A stretch of 64,000 nucleotides of DNA. Origin: Filosporella fistucella (taxonomy: Eukaryota > Ascomycota > Leotiomycetes > Helotiales). Below, piece after piece: positions 13,506 through 24,144 of this stretch (positions are counted from its first letter, which is position 1; every line of letters starts with the position of its first letter). The notes beneath the pieces were generated by a model that saw only the letters and a list, made by a program, of their open reading frames with translations, was not told where the DNA came from and did no database searches. A program made the position numbers and the translations under genes. The stretch lies in NCBI GenBank assembly GCA_030077755.1, contig JAQJZZ010000015.1, positions 1,054,001 through 1,118,000 on the forward strand, read 5' to 3'.

Positions 13506-14493
13506 ATGGCAGCTGAACCAAAGGTTTTGGGCAAGCGCCTTGAGGGAAAGGTAGCAATTGTCACAGGAGGAGGAAGTGGATTTGGCGAAGCTATCTCCAA
13601 GAGATTTGCAGAGGAAGGATGTAAAGTTGTAATTGCAGATATGGAGTATGCATCCTCCTCTCCTCATAACACTCTTTAAGAATGTGGCATTGTTGCACGG
13701 AAACGGAATTGACGGGAGCCTAGCTCTGTTGGCGGCGAACGTGTTGCTGCTGCAACTCACCCGAAACAAATGTACTTCATCAAGACAAACGTTTCCCAAG
13801 AGGCGGACTGGGAGAACCTCCTAGAAAACTCTCTGGCGAAATTTGGTCGCGTTGACATTCTTGTCAATAACGCTGGAACATCATACAGAAATAAGGTATG
13901 ATTCACCACCTATAACATGAAACCCTTAGAGCCAGGTCTCATAACTAACAAAATGCAGCCAACGCTAGAAGTTACAGAGGATGAATTTGACAAGGTTTTC
14001 GCTGTCAACGTGAAATCCATCTTTCATTCGGCAAGACACTTCATTCCAAATCTAATCAACCAAGGTGATGGTGGCTCAATCATCAATATTGCATCCATTG
14101 GTGCCACCAGACCTCGACCAGGTCTCGTATGGTACAATGCCAGCAAAGCCGCAGTTGCAAACGTATACCCCCCCTTTAACTCCCCTTCAACTACCCCCTT
14201 TTATATATCCATACTTACAAGCCTAGGCAACCAAAGGACTAGCCTCTGAATACGGCGACAAGCAAATCCGAGTCAACTCCATCTGTCCCCTTCTCAGCGC
14301 CACGGGTCTTTTCGAGACTTTTGTTGGTGTTCCGCCTACAGAAGAAAACTTCAAGAAATTCTTGTTTAATGTGCCATTAGGACGACTGACGGATCCTGTG
14401 GATGTGGCTAATTATTGTCTGTTCTTGGCGAGTGATGAGGCGAAGTTTATTACGGGCACTTGTTTGGAGGTTGATGGTGGGAGAGGCATTTAG
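13506..14493 (+). CDS. short-chain dehydrogenase/reductase (classical SDR, FabG-like)
   Basis: Four exons: 13506-13645, 13724-13895, 13959-14162 and 14227-14493, with introns of 78, 63 and 64 bp, giving 260 residues. The Rossmann glycine motif TGGGSGFG lies at about residues 20-27, the NNAG motif at about 96-99, the catalytic Ser in [11 protein letters not shown] and the YNASK active-site pair before exon 4. The C-terminus ends in a typical SDR signature, [20 protein letters not shown]. These enzymes perform NAD(P)-dependent oxidation or reduction of hydroxyl/carbonyl groups; the length and motifs fit the classical cytosolic type, but the substrate cannot be read. No other metabolic-cluster genes are adjacent. 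Phase is consistent across all three introns, which supports the model. Confidence 0.92.
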
Positions 14494-15067
14494 GGGTTTG
14501 TTGGTTGAGGAAGTTGGGGATGGGGGGTGGGCTGCAATCCAATTCGAATTGTAATTATGTTACCTGATGTTCAAGTTTCAAAATGCATTCTGTAAAGGAA
14601 AGAAAGATCACTTACTGAAAATTCATTGGTTGTGTTTCGATGGTCATTTTGTCCACTGACAAGCAGCAACATGGGATGAATAGGAATTTCGGAGTTCAAG
14701 GAATAATAACAATCCCGGCTTACTTGGTGTGATGGGACGGGAATATTACCCTGACATAATGCTTCACGCTTTCCCATTTCTCGAGCATAAGACGGCTCCG
14801 ACCTGAACGAAACCAGTGGGCTAGTAAAATTCAAATTATGTTTACTCCGCCCTTTTCTCGCTACGGGACTCAAAATATATTTAAATCGAATTAATAGATC
14901 TGCACTATTATTTGGAAGTGATAGATGAATACAAAATAAGTTTTTGCAGAGACCCATTTTGAAAGTGATATAAAGCTGGAAGTCATGTCCCGTGCTCAGG
15001 CGGCAACCACTTCCCCAAGACACGCGCCAAAAACGCGTCCCTCTCCTTCACATCAAGCAATCATGCC
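14494..15067. other. intergenic region between SDR gene and PMS1
   Basis: The stretch lies between two same-strand genes and should hold the SDR 3' end and the PMS1 promoter. A 150-codon minus-strand frame (14571-15023) has no recognisable features and was not called. Confidence 0.45.
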
Positions 15068-18000
15068 ATGGCGACGATAAAACCCATAGAGGGCCGAAGC
15101 GTGAGCTATTCAAAGCCTGTATATAACAATGCATTATGCTGATAATCTGCAGGTCCATCAAATCCAGTCTGGGCAAGTCATCGTCGATTTATGTTCCGTC
15201 GTCAAGGAACTGGTAGAGAACAGTCTCGACGCAGGAGCCACAAGTATTGGTATGCCGCACCTAGGGGAAAGCAGATGAGCAACGACTGATGGAAACATAG
15301 ATGTACGATTTAAGAACCAAGGCCTGGATTCCATCGAAGTGCAAGACAATGGAGATGGCATCTCCCCGCATAATTACGAGACCCTGGCTCTAAAGCACCA
15401 CACCTCCAAACTCTCTACCTATTCTGACCTCACCACCCTCCAGACGTTCGGTTTTCGTGGGGAAGCTCTATCTTCCCTATGTGCACTTTCACATTTCTCG
15501 GTGGTGACATGTATGGCGCAAGATGCACCAAAGGGGACGAAGCTGGATTTCGAGGTCTCTGGGAAATTGAAGAGGACAAGTGTTGTAGCGGCGCAGAAGG
15601 GAACAACTGTATCGGTGGAGAATCTGTTCAATAATCTACCTGTAAGACGGCAAGAGCTACAGCGCAATATCAAGAGAGAATGGAATAGAGTAGTAGGTGC
15701 TTTAGGGCAGTATGCTTGTATACAAACAGGCGTCAAATTTTCCGTCTCCCAACAAGCAGGGAAAGGCAAGAAAACGACACTGTTCTCTACGAAAGGGAAT
15801 CATACAACGAGGGAGAATATCGTCAATGTGTTTGGAGCGAAGACACTAACTGCTCTGATTACCTTGGACCTGAATCTCGAGTTAGAGCCAACTAGTGCTC
15901 CTAGTCAAAGATGGAGTACCCAAGAGGACGACGGCAAGAAAGATATCAGAGTCGTTGGTCACATTTCAAGGCCAGCAACTGGAGAAGGTCGTCAGACACC
16001 AGATAGACAAATGTTCTTCGTCAATGCTCGACCTTGCGGTCTTCCACAAGTTTCCAAGGCTTTCAATGAAGTTTACAAGGCGTACAACGGATCACAATCC
16101 CCATTTATATTTGCAAATATTGAGTTAGATACTCATATGTATGATGTTAATGTCAGTCCGGACAAACGTACTATTCTGCTCCATGACCAGAATCGAATGT
16201 TGGAGAATCTGAAAACAGCTTTGACGGAATTGTTTGAATCGCAGGATTATACTGTTCCTATATCGCAATTACCAGCCCAGAAACAACCGACGTATAGGCA
16301 ATTGACTATCAGTCGGGAGAATACTGCTACATCGAGGACATCGCAGACTCCTGCAAGATCTACAGAACCGGAGGAATCGGACGATGGATCCGTGCCTTCG
16401 AGAAGAGAAGAGAGTATTGATTCTGAGGTGCCCGCTAGACCGGACAATGTGAAACTCAGGAAAGGTGCATCAAGAGAATCCATGAATAGAGATAGTGGTG
16501 CAGTCAATTTGATCTCCAAATGGGCAGGCCGAAAAGCGGAAGACCGTGTTGATTCGGGGGAAGATGAGGTACTGCAGCCAGCCAAAGCCGCACCCAAGCT
16601 TGATGCTGCTGGGCTTTCTGACGAGAAAAGGAGACTTGTCGAGAAATTAAGGAGAGAAAGTGAAGTAAAACAGCTTGCTAAAGACATTTCGGAGGAGCCA
16701 GAGAGTTCAGGAATAGACACGCAGTCTACCATTCTTTCGGCATCAACCCAATCGCAGCGTCCGAATATCATATCAAATGGACCTGTCACAATTGGAGAGA
16801 CAGCTGACAGTCCCGGTGAAGAGGCACCAAGTCTAGCTGAAGAACCAATTCCATCACTTCAGTCACCATCAAAGTTGAAACCTACGCCCTCAATTGCAGA
16901 CAGATTCTCAATTACACCCAGGACACAAAGAACTCAGGCAGAGATAGCTACGATTACCATCGGAGATCATGTTGTTACAAGCTCAATTGGAACGCCATGC
17001 CCCAAAAGATCAAAATTTGACAGTCCTCAGAACAGAAATAGTTCAGCTAGACGGACTCAAGCGCCAGCAAGACCTGTACCATCCTTTGGAAATAGTCTCA
17101 GTCAGCGGTTTTCAGCTCCCGGAACCGCTCCCCAGGTTATGTCAGATGAATCGGAACCGGAAGATGACATTGAGGATAGACCTCCTACACCTCTATTTGT
17201 GGAAGACCCCCCTGGAGAATCACCTGAGCAGGATGACACCGTAGATCGAGCAAGAGAAGAGACGAACAAACAGAGAACCGACTCCCTAGTCGAAGGGGAT
17301 GACGTTGACTCAGCAGATACTCCTCCGCAAGCCACTGAGGACGGAGACTACGTTGACGAAAGCGAAAAAGCAGCATTGGAGCAAGCTAAAGTCCAGGAAA
17401 TGATCGAAGAAGCTGAGAAAGCTGCCGTAGTCCCGTCTCAAGAGAACATCATGCGGACTAAACAGCTTCTGAAAGGTGGTTCGAAAAAGAAGGACACCAC
17501 CTTTAATCTTGTGAAGAACATAAATACGACAACTTCAAAGATCGGTGAGCAATTCCGAGCTCTTCAGCAACTCATATCATCGCATGAAACGTCACTAGCT
17601 CAAAAGGCTGAAGATGAAGCTCTGGATTCTGAGAAAGCAGAAGAGAAATTATCTTTGACCATTACCAAAGACGATTTTGCTAAAATGAGAATCATCGGAC
17701 AATTCAATCTTGGCTTTATCCTCGCGTCTCGTGCATCTGAATCGAAAGACGAAAACGGCATCTCAAATGCGGATGATATGTTCATCATTGACCAACACGC
17801 CTCGGACGAAAAATACAATTTTGAGCGCCTCCAAGCCACAACCATCGTCCAATCTCAAACACTAGTCTGCCCCAAAACTCTAGATCTTACGGCCCTAGAA
17901 GAGGAAATCGTCCTCGAAAACCTCCCCGCCCTTGAATCGAACGGTTTCATAATATCAGTCGACGAATCTGGCGCCTCCGCAGTAGGAAACAGATGTCAGC

Positions 18001-18476
18001 TACTGAGTCTGCCCATCTCCCGCGAAACAGCCTTCTCCCTCTCCGATCTCGACGAACTAATCTCTCTGCTTGCTGAGAAACCGCCCGGCACTATTCCACG
18101 GCCCTCGAAAGTAAGGAAAATGTTTGCCATGAGAGCCTGTAGAAGTAGTATTATGATCGGGAAGACGCTAAGCGGGAAACAGATGGAGAAGGTGGTTAGG
18201 CATTTGGGGGAGCTGGATAAGCCTTGGAATTGTCCTCATGGGAGACCAACTATGAGACATTTGTGTGGGTTGGGGGTTTGGGATGAGTTGGGGTGGAAGG
18301 GTGATGGGGTGGAGACGAAGTGGGCGGCGTATGTGAGGGGAAGTAGAGAGGAGGAGGAGGATGGGGGCGAGGATGAAGATATGGAAGATGGAGCGGATGA
18401 AAATACGGATTTGGGGGAAGATGGAGACGATATCGTGGATGAGGATTCACAAGAAATTTTGGAGCAGGAGGAATAA
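15068..18476 (+). CDS. PMS1: DNA mismatch repair protein PMS1 (MutL homologue)
   Basis: Three exons: 15068-15100, 15153-15249 and 15301-18476 (introns 52 and 51 bp), giving 1101 residues. The first exon is only 11 codons ([11 protein letters not shown]). The GHKL ATPase motifs are clear: [13 protein letters not shown] (about 29-41), DNGDGI (59-64) and GFRGEAL (94-100). The C-terminal dimerisation/endonuclease domain has [14 protein letters not shown], the ACR segment ([12 protein letters not shown]) and the CPHGRPT motif, which together are the metal-binding nuclease elements of the PMS1/PMS2 branch. MutL-alpha nicks DNA in eukaryotic mismatch repair. The linker between domains is long (roughly residues 330-830), acidic and low-complexity, and the protein ends in an extra acidic tail after the conserved domain. 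An ATG at 15063 is followed by an early stop, so 15068 is the start. Confidence 0.95.
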
Positions 18477-18736
18477 TGATACCAAGACTTGTATCAAGAT
18501 AGGAGTTTTAGATACCAGTGTCCATTTCTCATTTCCCTTTTTCAATATATGTACAGTAAACAAAACACCAAAGATACCCAAATTCCTAGCATAGTCCTCC
18601 TTGCTCATCCCCAACCAATATACTCCAATAAATCAAACATCACATAGTCAACCAATTCATGTAACATCCCACAAACCGTCTACTCCCTCATTTATTGTTC
18701 GTCTCTCCAGAAACTCGATGGGTTATAAGGACTTCC

Positions 18737-20464
18737 TTATATCCCACTAATTTTCCTCAATCTCGTTCCCCATCCACGTTCACCTCCTCTGCCTTCCTCA
18801 GCAATCTTCCCGCTGACTTCTCTTCTATCCAACACCTTGAAACTATTGGTACTACCATAATCATTTCCGCTCACCTGTCTCCCCTTTGCACCAACCATGA
18901 TAGGAGGGGTGCCAGGTTTCAACTCTCCATAGTACTTCGCCTTGAAATTCTCCTTGTGTGGAGTCATTTCTCTAATTTGACCGCGATTTGACTCTGCGAT
19001 ATCAGAGGAAGTGCGGTTATTGCTTATCTCTGAGAGTGGAGAGTTGGAGTTGAGATTTGGGGGAGGGCGGTAGGAGTGGCGAGGAGTTGGAGGATTGGCT
19101 TCAAGAGGGTTCGGGTGATCAAAGGCCATAGATCCTAAGTCATCGGAGGAGTCGTAGCGTTGGTGGATGGGTTGGTAAGCTCCTTTCTTAGGGGAGTTGC
19201 TTCGGGTGCGGGTTTTAGAAAGAGAGTCTGAGGCGTACCAGCCGTCAGTCTGGTTGCCCTTCTGACGTGGGGAACCCATATCAGAATCAGCATGTGGCAC
19301 TTCCGCGTATGATCCTCGTTCCCGCTTTGGTGGGCTGGGGGGCATGTATCCAGAATTCCGCTTCAAGTCAACCATGGAAGAGCGAGCTGATGAGGGAGTA
19401 ACACCATATTGGCGGCTAGGAAGATCCATACGAGCATCTCGTGATGGTGGAGGGGTCGACTTGTAAGTTGAGAAGGAGGATGTGGATTGAGTTCTGGTGT
19501 GGAAGAAGGGAATGGAAGGTGGGCGGTTGAGATCCTCATAAGCTGCTCCAGAAGAGCGCTTGCTTTCCAAAGGAGTTGAAATACGCTTCTCTGCAAGAGT
19601 GGTGGCCATGGAGATGGATGACTTGTTACGCTTGTGACGGGAAGTAAGATTGTCTTCCAATGGGTTCATGTCTGGAGGTAACTTGGTGATTTTTCGGAAA
19701 GTTACTGCCAGGTAGAGGGAGATGGCGAGGGAGAAAAGATGTAGTCCACCTCCCACAGCTCCAAGGTAGAAAACAACCTTTGAGAAAGTGATAATCAGCT
19801 CGGAGTTTGGTAGAATTGTCCTCCATCCTGATTGACGTGTCATGGCGACCAAAGCAGAAAATGCATAAAATGGTATGATCGAGACATCGAAGAACGAAGC
19901 AAATAGCATATATGATGCAGTAGATGCAGGAGTTCTTCCAGATGGCTTCCTTGCGAGATGATAGACTCCATAGACTGTGTGAATTATCGCGACACCAGGC
20001 TACGAAAAGTTAGTATTCATGTTTCCCCACCATTCATACTCAAGTAACATACTGCAATTCTCATAATCCATCCCGTAGCTTCGTCAACACCTCTAATCAA
20101 GATCATCATGACCAGCAGACCGGCCGCTGCCAGAAGCTCCCCGATTCGCAAGATCAATTGAATGATCCGCATCCACTTTATCCATTTCTTGGTCGACGGG
20201 CTCATTTCTTTGGCATTCAGGTTTCCGGTGGGGAGGATCAAATACGAGCTGTACTTATAATTAGAAATTGTGTTGTTACATGGACTCTGTACAAACTTAC
20301 TCGGGATGCTGATTGAACGATACCAAAGGTCCTTCGGTCTTCGGTCTTTGGGGCTTCTCTTGCCAGCTTGCGCGCGAGACAGCTTTGGGATCAAACTCGC
20401 GATATGGAGATCGTGGTCCCTCTGTTTTGATAGCATCATAGAGGAAAGGGGGTTGAACACCCAT
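18737..20464 (-). CDS. conserved fungal multi-pass membrane protein, function unknown
   Basis: Three exons: 20464-20301, 20248-20053 and 19999-18737 (introns 52 and 53 bp), giving 540 residues. Exon 1 encodes a soluble N-terminus (MGVQPPFLYDAIKTEG). The phrase SYLILPTGNLNAK follows at the first junction, then at least four hydrophobic segments (for example LLAAAGLLVMMILI, ASYMLFASFFDVSIIPFYAF and VVFYLGAVGGGLHLFSLAISLYLAV). The C-terminal ~270 residues are disordered, rich in Ser, Arg and Pro, and look cytoplasmic and phosphorylatable. I recognise this as a layout seen in filamentous ascomycetes, but I cannot name a function. It is divergent to ARH1 (245 bp between starts) and convergent with PMS1. 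Confidence 0.85.
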
Positions 20465-20709
20465 TGTTGCGACAAGAGATTAACTAGAGATACAACGAGA
20501 ACCTCAGCAATGCGGTCTGGAATGAATGATGATGTTTGTCAGATATTAACAGGGTAGCTCCAGTTTGCAGGGAACGCTTGGTGTATGGAGAGGGTAAACA
20601 TGGATTGACAAAGTCGTAGCCACGGCAACAATCAGCTTATCGAGATCTCAACTTTATTCGGCGAGGTCGGAGAACAAGCAATGACGATGTCCATGGAATT
20701 GATATCGAA

Positions 20710-22384
20710 ATGAAAATGAATGGGGTTTTTAGACCTTGGGTCTGCCATAATTGTTCAAATTCTATCAAAGGCAAAGCGCGAGTACTCCCTTCCACGAAAA
20801 TTCCCACTCGACAGCGAAGAGCATATTCCGCAAAACCGTATCCTCAAGATGGACGACCATTCCGTATGGCAGTCATTGGCTCGGGGCCAGCAGGATTTTA
20901 TACTGCATATAAAGTAATGTCCAAGATTGAAAATGCAGTGGTAGATATGTATGAGCATCTGCCGGTGCCGTATGGTTTGGTGCGGTTTGGTGTTGCACCA
21001 GACCATCCTGAAGTGAAGGTTGGAACCATCTCATATTATGTCATAAGACCAAAAGCTGATTTGCTCCAGAATTGCGAAGAGAAGTTTGAAGAGGTAGCCG
21101 AGTCTCCAAGATTTAATTTTGTTGGCAATATATCCATCGGAGACAAGGACTCGGACTTGCCTCTGCGATCTATATTGCCACATTATGATGCGATTCTCTT
21201 TGCATACGGGGCATCTCGAGATAGAACCTTGGGTATTCCTGGAGAAGACAAATTGAAAGGGATATACTCGGCTCGAGCTTTTGTAGGGTGGTATAATGGC
21301 TTGCCAGAGTATGCAAATCTGGCACCGGACCTGACACTTGGTGAAGAAGCAGTGGTCATCGGCCAAGGAAATGTTGCTTTGGATGTTGCTAGAATTCTGT
21401 TACAGGATCCTGATATCCTAAAAATCACGGATATCACAGACAATGCTATACGGACTTTGAGAAAGAGTAAAGTTAAGAGAGTGCGAGTTGTTGGACGCCG
21501 GGGGCCACTGCAGGTACGTTAACGCATTAGCCTATGGGAAGGCTACTAATTTCGTTGTTTTGTAGGCAGCATTCACGATTAAAGAAGTCAGAGAGTTGGT
21601 GAAATTGCCATCAGTAGCATTCCATCCAGTAGACGAGTCACTCATCCCCGAAAACCTCAAGACTCTTGCGAGGCCACCAAGAAGAATCATGGAGGTTCTC
21701 AAGAAAGGGTCAGAAGCAGAAGTTGCTGCAGCCCCAAAATCTTGGTCCCTAGATTTTTGTCTTTCACCAACTTCATTTAATCCTAGCTCCACGGAAAATG
21801 CTCCATTGAAAAGCATGACATTCGAGAAGACAAAGCTCACTAGTGGTCTCTTATCAGATCCATTTAACCCTGACGCAAAAGCTTCACCAACAGGTGAGAC
21901 CATAGATCTCCCTGCTTCTCTAGCCTTCCGCTCTATAGGCTATAAGTCGGAAGCTCTGGACGGTTTCTCTGAACTCGGTATTCCATTTGATGACGCTCGA
22001 GGTCTTATTCCGAACGACAATCTAGGACGCGTAGAGACAAAGTCGATTATTGGTTTGCCAAGTCATATTCCCGGTCTCTATTGTGCGGGCTGGGTAAAAA
22101 GGGGGCCGACAGGAGTTATTGCAAGCACAATGAATGATGCTTTCGCGACAGCAGAAAGCATTGCCAATGATTGGTACAACAAAAATGCATTTTTGAATGA
22201 AGGAAAAGGCACAGGTCTGGGATGGGAAGGAGTCAAAAAGGAGGCAGAGGGAAGAGGCTGTAGAAGGGTTAGTTGGAAAGATTGGAAGAAGATTGATGCT
22301 GTGGAAAAGGAAAATGGGAGGAAGGCAGGCAAGGAGAGAGAAAAGTTCACCAAGATAGAGGACATGCTGCATGTTCTGGACTAA
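20710..22384 (+). CDS. ARH1: NADPH:adrenodoxin/ferredoxin oxidoreductase, mitochondrial
   Basis: Best model: exons 20710-21018, 21070-21513 and 21566-22384, giving 523 residues. The N-terminus is basic and hydroxylated (a likely mitochondrial presequence), then the FAD-binding VIGSGPAGFYTAY and the family segment VPYGLVRFGVAPDHPEVK. The NADP-binding part has VIGQGNVALDVARILL and RVVGRRGPLQAAFT. Near the end come GWVKRGPTGVIASTMNDA residues typical of the family. The enzyme passes electrons from NADPH to ferredoxin in the matrix, serving Fe-S cluster and heme A biosynthesis. The 51 bp at 21019-21069 is read as an intron although it contains no stop, because removing it restores EVKNCEEKFEEVA as in homologues. 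Its donor (GTTGGA) is weak. The stop lies only 31 bp from the convergent ETF alpha stop. Confidence 0.93.
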
Positions 22385-22415
22385 GTGTTAGAATCGTGGT
22401 ATTGTTATATGTACA

Positions 22416-23517
22416 TTATTGCTTGTTGAGCTTCTCAGTAAGCTCCGGCACCTTATCGAACAAATCTCCTACAAGTCCTACATCAGCTACCTGGAAAATA
22501 GGAGCATCAGCGTCCTTATTGATTGCTGCAATGACCTTGCTATCCTTCATTCCAGCCAAATGTTGAATGGCACCCGAAATACCAGCACAAAGGTATAATT
22601 GTGGAGCAACAACCTTTCCAGTCTGGCCGACTTGCAAGCTGTTGTCGGCATATCCACTGTCGACTGCAGCTCTTGAAGCTCCAACTGCGGCACCCAAAGC
22701 ATCTGCTAGTGGAAGCATGATTCTGTCGAATTCCTCCTTTGATTTCAATCCACGACCACCGGAGACGACCTTGCCAGCCGTAGCCAAATCAGGTCTATCT
22801 GACTTGGCGAGATTTTCTGATACCCATTCCGTTGTGCATTCAGCTTTTGAATCAACTCCATCCTCTACTGTGGCGGATCCTCCCTCGGCTTCTGCTGCAG
22901 CAAATGATGTTCCTCTAATGGTAATAATCTTGATATCATCTGATGACTCGACTGTTGCGATTGCATTCCCTGCATAGATTGGTCGAACGAATGTATTCTC
23001 GTTCTCGATGCCGGTGATATCAGAGATTTGTTGGACATCGAGTAATGCTGCAACGCGGGGCATCAAGTTCTTTCCGAATGCTGTGTGGCCAGCTATGATG
23101 TGTGTGAACCCTCCCTTCTTGACATTTTCTACCAGCAATGGAGCGTAGTTTTCTGGCAAACCCTATTCATTCCGTGAGATGTTGTGTTTTGAGGCAACGA
23201 GCGAATCCTACCTTGTCATACGCAGCATTGTCCACAGCAATAATCTTTTCGATTCCAGCAACCTTCGCCGCCTCCTCTGCCACTGTTTTGATATTTCCGC
23301 CAGCAATAAATCCAGTTATAGACCCTCCCAGTTTTTGTGCCGCGGTGACCGCTCCCAGAGATCCATGGTTTAGCTTTCCATCCCTTTGCTCGAGAACTGC
23401 CAGTGAAGACAGGAATCTTGCGAGTGCTGAAACAGAAGCAACTGGTGTAGGTCCACTACGGTGCCTCAATTGAGTTCGCGCCTGGCGTAAGACAGAAGTG
23501 CCCACCCTTGAACTCAT
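22416..23517 (-). CDS. ETFA: electron transfer flavoprotein alpha subunit, mitochondrial
   Basis: Two exons: 23517-23212 and 23162-22416, with a 50 bp intron, giving 350 residues. The N-terminus MSSRVGTSVLRQARTQLRHRS is an Arg-rich mitochondrial presequence. The N-terminal domain has the conserved VAEEAAKVAGIEKII segment. The C-terminal FAD domain carries VVSGGRGLKSKEEF, VGQTGKVVAPQLYLCAGISG and VIAAINKDADAPIF, which are the ETF alpha signature. With the beta subunit it accepts electrons from acyl-CoA and other dehydrogenases and passes them to ETF-ubiquinone oxidoreductase. The gene is divergent to the Rsc8-like gene and tail to tail with ARH1. Length and motifs are normal. Confidence 0.96.
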
Positions 23518-24144
23518 CGTGAAAGGTTGAATGATGTAGGAATCATGAAATAAACATCACCATTTCAATAAGACATCTGAAAGTTCCGAGGTTATGCGGG
23601 GCAAAGCGGCACCGGGAGCTTACATAAGCAAATGCGAATTATGGAGATTTTGGGCCTTCTTCAGGTCGCAGTAGAGAGATGTCACATTTTGACCATCAGA
23701 TAATGAGACTTTACTGCAATATATGAACGCCACAACACATCTTATTTCTTCAAATGTTCGACATCAATCCTTGCCGCTTTGTTACCCAAGATTTCGAGTC
23801 GAGGATCTAGTCGCCTAATATATAAGGCCCGTGCTCATCTTAAGGCTGATACCCGTGACCTGTGCTCCTGTCAACTCTCATTGCAACCGCGTTCGTTTTT
23901 TGGCATCGCGAACTCCAGAAAACTATCCACAAACCTCAACTTTGCGCGCCAACGCGACTTCAGCCATCAACATTCCGCAGTAATTCGGCCTGTTAATGAT
24001 TAGATGAGGATTGTTTGATACCACCTGCCGACGTTTATCACCACATAATCAAATCAACTCCGAGCGGCTGTGCGCAAATACACTGCTCCAGCAAATAACG
24101 CTTTGCGACAACATTAATTGTGTTAGTACCTAATACAATTTAAT
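23518..24144. other. divergent intergenic region between ETFA and RSC8
   Basis: About 630 bp between two outward-facing starts, so it should contain both promoters. A 74-codon plus-strand frame at 23779-24003 has no supporting features. No other element was recognised. Confidence 0.45.

Noticed and set aside
18250..18450. Pro/His-rich minus-strand frame under the PMS1 end
   Set aside because: Shadow of the acidic, G-rich coding strand of PMS1.
23779..24003. 74-codon plus-strand frame upstream of RSC8
   Set aside because: Lies in the divergent promoter region; composition not convincing and no homologue recalled.
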